NCBI GenBank assembly: GCA_003151295.1
Contig: PLXD01000514.1
Span: 1-7,388 of the forward strand
Length of the DNA stretch: 7,388 nt
Source of the DNA: Chitinophagaceae bacterium
Lineage (GTDB): Bacteria; Bacteroidota; Bacteroidia; Chitinophagales; Chitinophagaceae
Direction: 5' to 3'
The translations under genes were made by a program, and so were the position numbers. Below the pieces are notes generated by a model that saw only the letters and a program-made list of their open reading frames with translations, searched no databases and was not told the DNA's origin. Of this stretch, positions 6,900-7,388 are shown one piece after another; the stretch's first letter is position 1, and each line of letters begins with the position of its first letter.

Positions 6900-7388
6900 C
6901 TAGATGATCTCATAGAGACGGGCCAGGTTGATCAGTTCTACGGTATTGGATATCTTTAGTTTATCGAGGATCCTTGTTTTGTGGGTGCCTACGGTCGATT
7001 TATGGAGACTGAGGATATTGGCGATCTCGGAGACGGTGCTCCCTTTCAGCATCTGTAATACCACTTCAAACTCCCTGTCGGAGAGGTCTTCAAAAGGATT
7101 GTCTTTTTGTTTTTTTGTAAACTCGCCGGAAAGGATCTCGGCAAGATTGTCGCTGATATATCTTTTACCACCCAAAACCTTTTGGATGGCATATTTGATC
7201 TCCGGGTCTTTCGAATATTTGTTTAAATAGCCATGAGCACCGATCTTCAGGAATCTTTTGGCAAAGAATATCTCCTGGTTCATCGTGAAAATGATGATCT
7301 TGAGCGCAGGATATTCTTTCAACAGGTAGGCCGTCAGGCTGAAAGACTCTGTATTCGGCATATTGATATCCAATATGAGCAGATCGAA
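6900..7388 (-). CDS. NarL/FixJ-type response regulator, N-terminus beyond the window
   Basis: A two-component DNA-binding regulator. The frame is open to the right edge and shows 162 residues; a usual 210-220 residue protein would lack about 50 N-terminal residues here. The visible receiver domain begins FDLLILDINMP: the Asp encoded at 7368-7370 is the phosphoacceptor. The conserved Thr (IIIFTMN, codon 7284-7286) and Lys (GYLNKYS, codon 7218-7220) are present, so phosphorylation should work. After a charged linker (KKQKDNPFE), a LuxR-type helix-turn-helix runs from LSDREFEV (about 7085) to the end, with the recognition-helix segment HKSTVGTHKTRI. The TTG at 7373 is internal to the receiver domain, not the start. 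No sensor kinase is visible; it may lie beyond the right edge. Target genes are unknown. Confidence 0.92.
   Translation of the reverse strand, partial: FDLLILDINMPNTESFSLTAYLLKEYPALKIIIFTMNQEIFFAKRFLKIGAHGYLNKYSKDPEIKYAIQKVLGGKRYISDNLAEILSGEFTKKQKDNPFEDLSDREFEVVLQMLKGSTVSEIANILSLHKSTVGTHKTRILDKLKISNTVELINLARLYEII

Overview
The window looks like a piece of a Bacteroidota chromosome, probably Chitinophagia-like. That rests on three things: a very large extracellular protease ending in a type IX secretion system (T9SS) C-terminal sorting domain, a textbook Bacteroidota promoter (TTG, 19 bases, TATATTTG) near the left edge, and A-rich leaders without clear Shine-Dalgarno sites. The genus is inference.

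Layout from left to right: (i) 1-504 has no long gene. At its left edge a minus-strand gene appears to begin (first 8 codons, 1-24) behind a promoter at 48-77, which lies in a GCTG/AAGC-rich repeat patch. From 153 to 420 there is a 268-base element bounded by a long, nearly perfect inverted repeat. Nested helices lie inside it, so it is a candidate structured RNA, with a small mobile element as the alternative. (ii) 505-5886, minus strand, is one 1793-residue KP-43-like subtilisin protease with signal peptide, propeptide, catalytic domain, about 1100 residues of beta-sandwich modules and the T9SS sorting domain; its only in-frame starts are TTG. (iii) 5887-6045 is a 159-base divergent promoter region. 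(iv) 6046-6858, plus strand, is a Cof/YidA-type HAD phosphatase. (v) 6900-7388, minus strand, is a NarL/LuxR-type response regulator, cut at its N-terminus by the window edge.

The genes do not form an obvious pathway. The protease is a single secreted or cell-surface enzyme, the phosphatase is a cytoplasmic housekeeping-type enzyme in the opposite direction, and the regulator converges on the phosphatase with only 41 bases between stop codons. The part that known families explain least is the structured element at 153-420; everything else fits recognised protein families.
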